DNA of 64,000 nt. Source: Metasolibacillus fluoroglycofenilyticus (GTDB taxonomy: Bacteria > Bacillota > Bacilli > Bacillales_A > Planococcaceae). The position numbers and the translations under genes were made by a program. The DNA is taken from positions 62,001 through 126,000 of the forward strand of contig NZ_PYWK01000005.1 in NCBI RefSeq assembly GCF_003049645.1, in the 5' to 3' direction. Positions 63,839 to 64,000 of this stretch are shown piece by piece; the stretch's first letter is position 1; the number at the start of each line of letters is the position of its first letter. Under the pieces are notes generated by a model. That model had not been told where the DNA came from and made no database searches. It saw only the letters and a list, made by a program, of their open reading frames with translations.

Positions 63839-64000
63839 ATGATAAAAAAATGGAGCAGCATTTTTATAATTACAATACTTATTTGGTCGCAGTTGGGGTT
63901 AGTGTCTTCGAAGGCCGATGGAGGATTTTTAACAATGACAAATCCAGATGACACATTAACTATTATCGGTTATGCTGGGCAACTTCCATCAGAGGATTTG
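63839..64000 (+). CDS. Secreted protein, 5' part (runs off window)
   Basis: ATG 63839 with AAAGGAG 7 bases upstream opens a frame that stays open to the edge (54 codons). Residues 1-26 are a signal peptide ('IKKWSSIFIITILIWSQLGL' then 'VSSKA'), followed by 'DGGFLTMTNPDDTLTIIGYA'. No family is recognisable from this length. It is divergent from HK3/RR3. Confidence 0.7.
   Translation, partial: MIKKWSSIFIITILIWSQLGLVSSKADGGFLTMTNPDDTLTIIGYAGQLPSEDL

Overview
The window is low-GC, spore-former-type Firmicute chromosome, most likely a Planococcaceae member of the Lysinibacillus/Solibacillus kind. The reasons are sporulation-associated prkA, yhbH and spoVR genes, Bacillus-like motAB, yunC, yfmL and ytiB-type genes, strong Shine-Dalgarno sequences with many TTG/GTG starts, and an ATP-grasp ligase plus aspartate racemase pair. 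That pair fits a D-aspartate peptidoglycan cross-bridge, which is known from Lysinibacillus. No rRNA, tRNA, prophage, CRISPR array or intact insertion sequence was seen.

Layout. 0-9 kb: a partial XRE regulator, an orphan HsdS-like protein, a membrane diguanylate cyclase, prkA (apparently starting at ATT), an alpha/beta hydrolase on the other strand, then yhbH-spoVR and yunC. 9-15 kb: an RNase J, a radical SAM/SPASM protein, a soluble globin-coupled chemoreceptor with a C-terminal CZB domain, and a phosphoesterase. 15-25 kb: a tandem duplication of a divergent hybrid-kinase/SARP-type-regulator pair, with three exact-period 138-bp repeats between the two units. 25-31 kb: D-Asp ligase and Asp racemase, a YfmL-type helicase, an M29 aminopeptidase and a secreted SGNH esterase. 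31-38 kb: an oligopeptide/glutathione-type ABC importer, binding protein divergent from the membrane and ATPase genes. 38-47 kb: sbcDC, a 36-residue cationic peptide gene, a DUF4870 protein, fruRKA and a TPP-riboswitch-controlled thiT. 47-60 kb: small membrane proteins, map, PPK2, a GNAT, a beta-carbonic anhydrase, a second M29 aminopeptidase, motAB, and psuK-psuG behind a consensus promoter with twin operators. 60-64 kb: a third hybrid kinase with an OmpR-type regulator, divergent from a secreted protein cut by the window edge.

Three large sensors (HK1 15.3-18.3 kb, HK2 20.2-23.3 kb, HK3 60.6-63.6 kb) share an unusual order: extracellular 7TMR-DISM-type sensor, seven membrane segments, HisKA-HATPase, receiver, then a second, LytS-type kinase module. 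In HK2 the first phospho-acceptor histidine is asparagine (N443), while its receiver aspartate and LytS-type histidine remain. This suggests that copy signals only through its second kinase core.

The intergenic DNA is rich in dispersed non-coding repeats: five copies of a ~205-bp element with imperfect terminal inverted repeats (one interrupted by a 242-bp chain of hairpins flanked by a 5-bp duplication), a family around 'gcgacgagtaaccgcaggag', short G-U-tolerant hairpins, and one long palindrome of a type found in other Bacillaceae.
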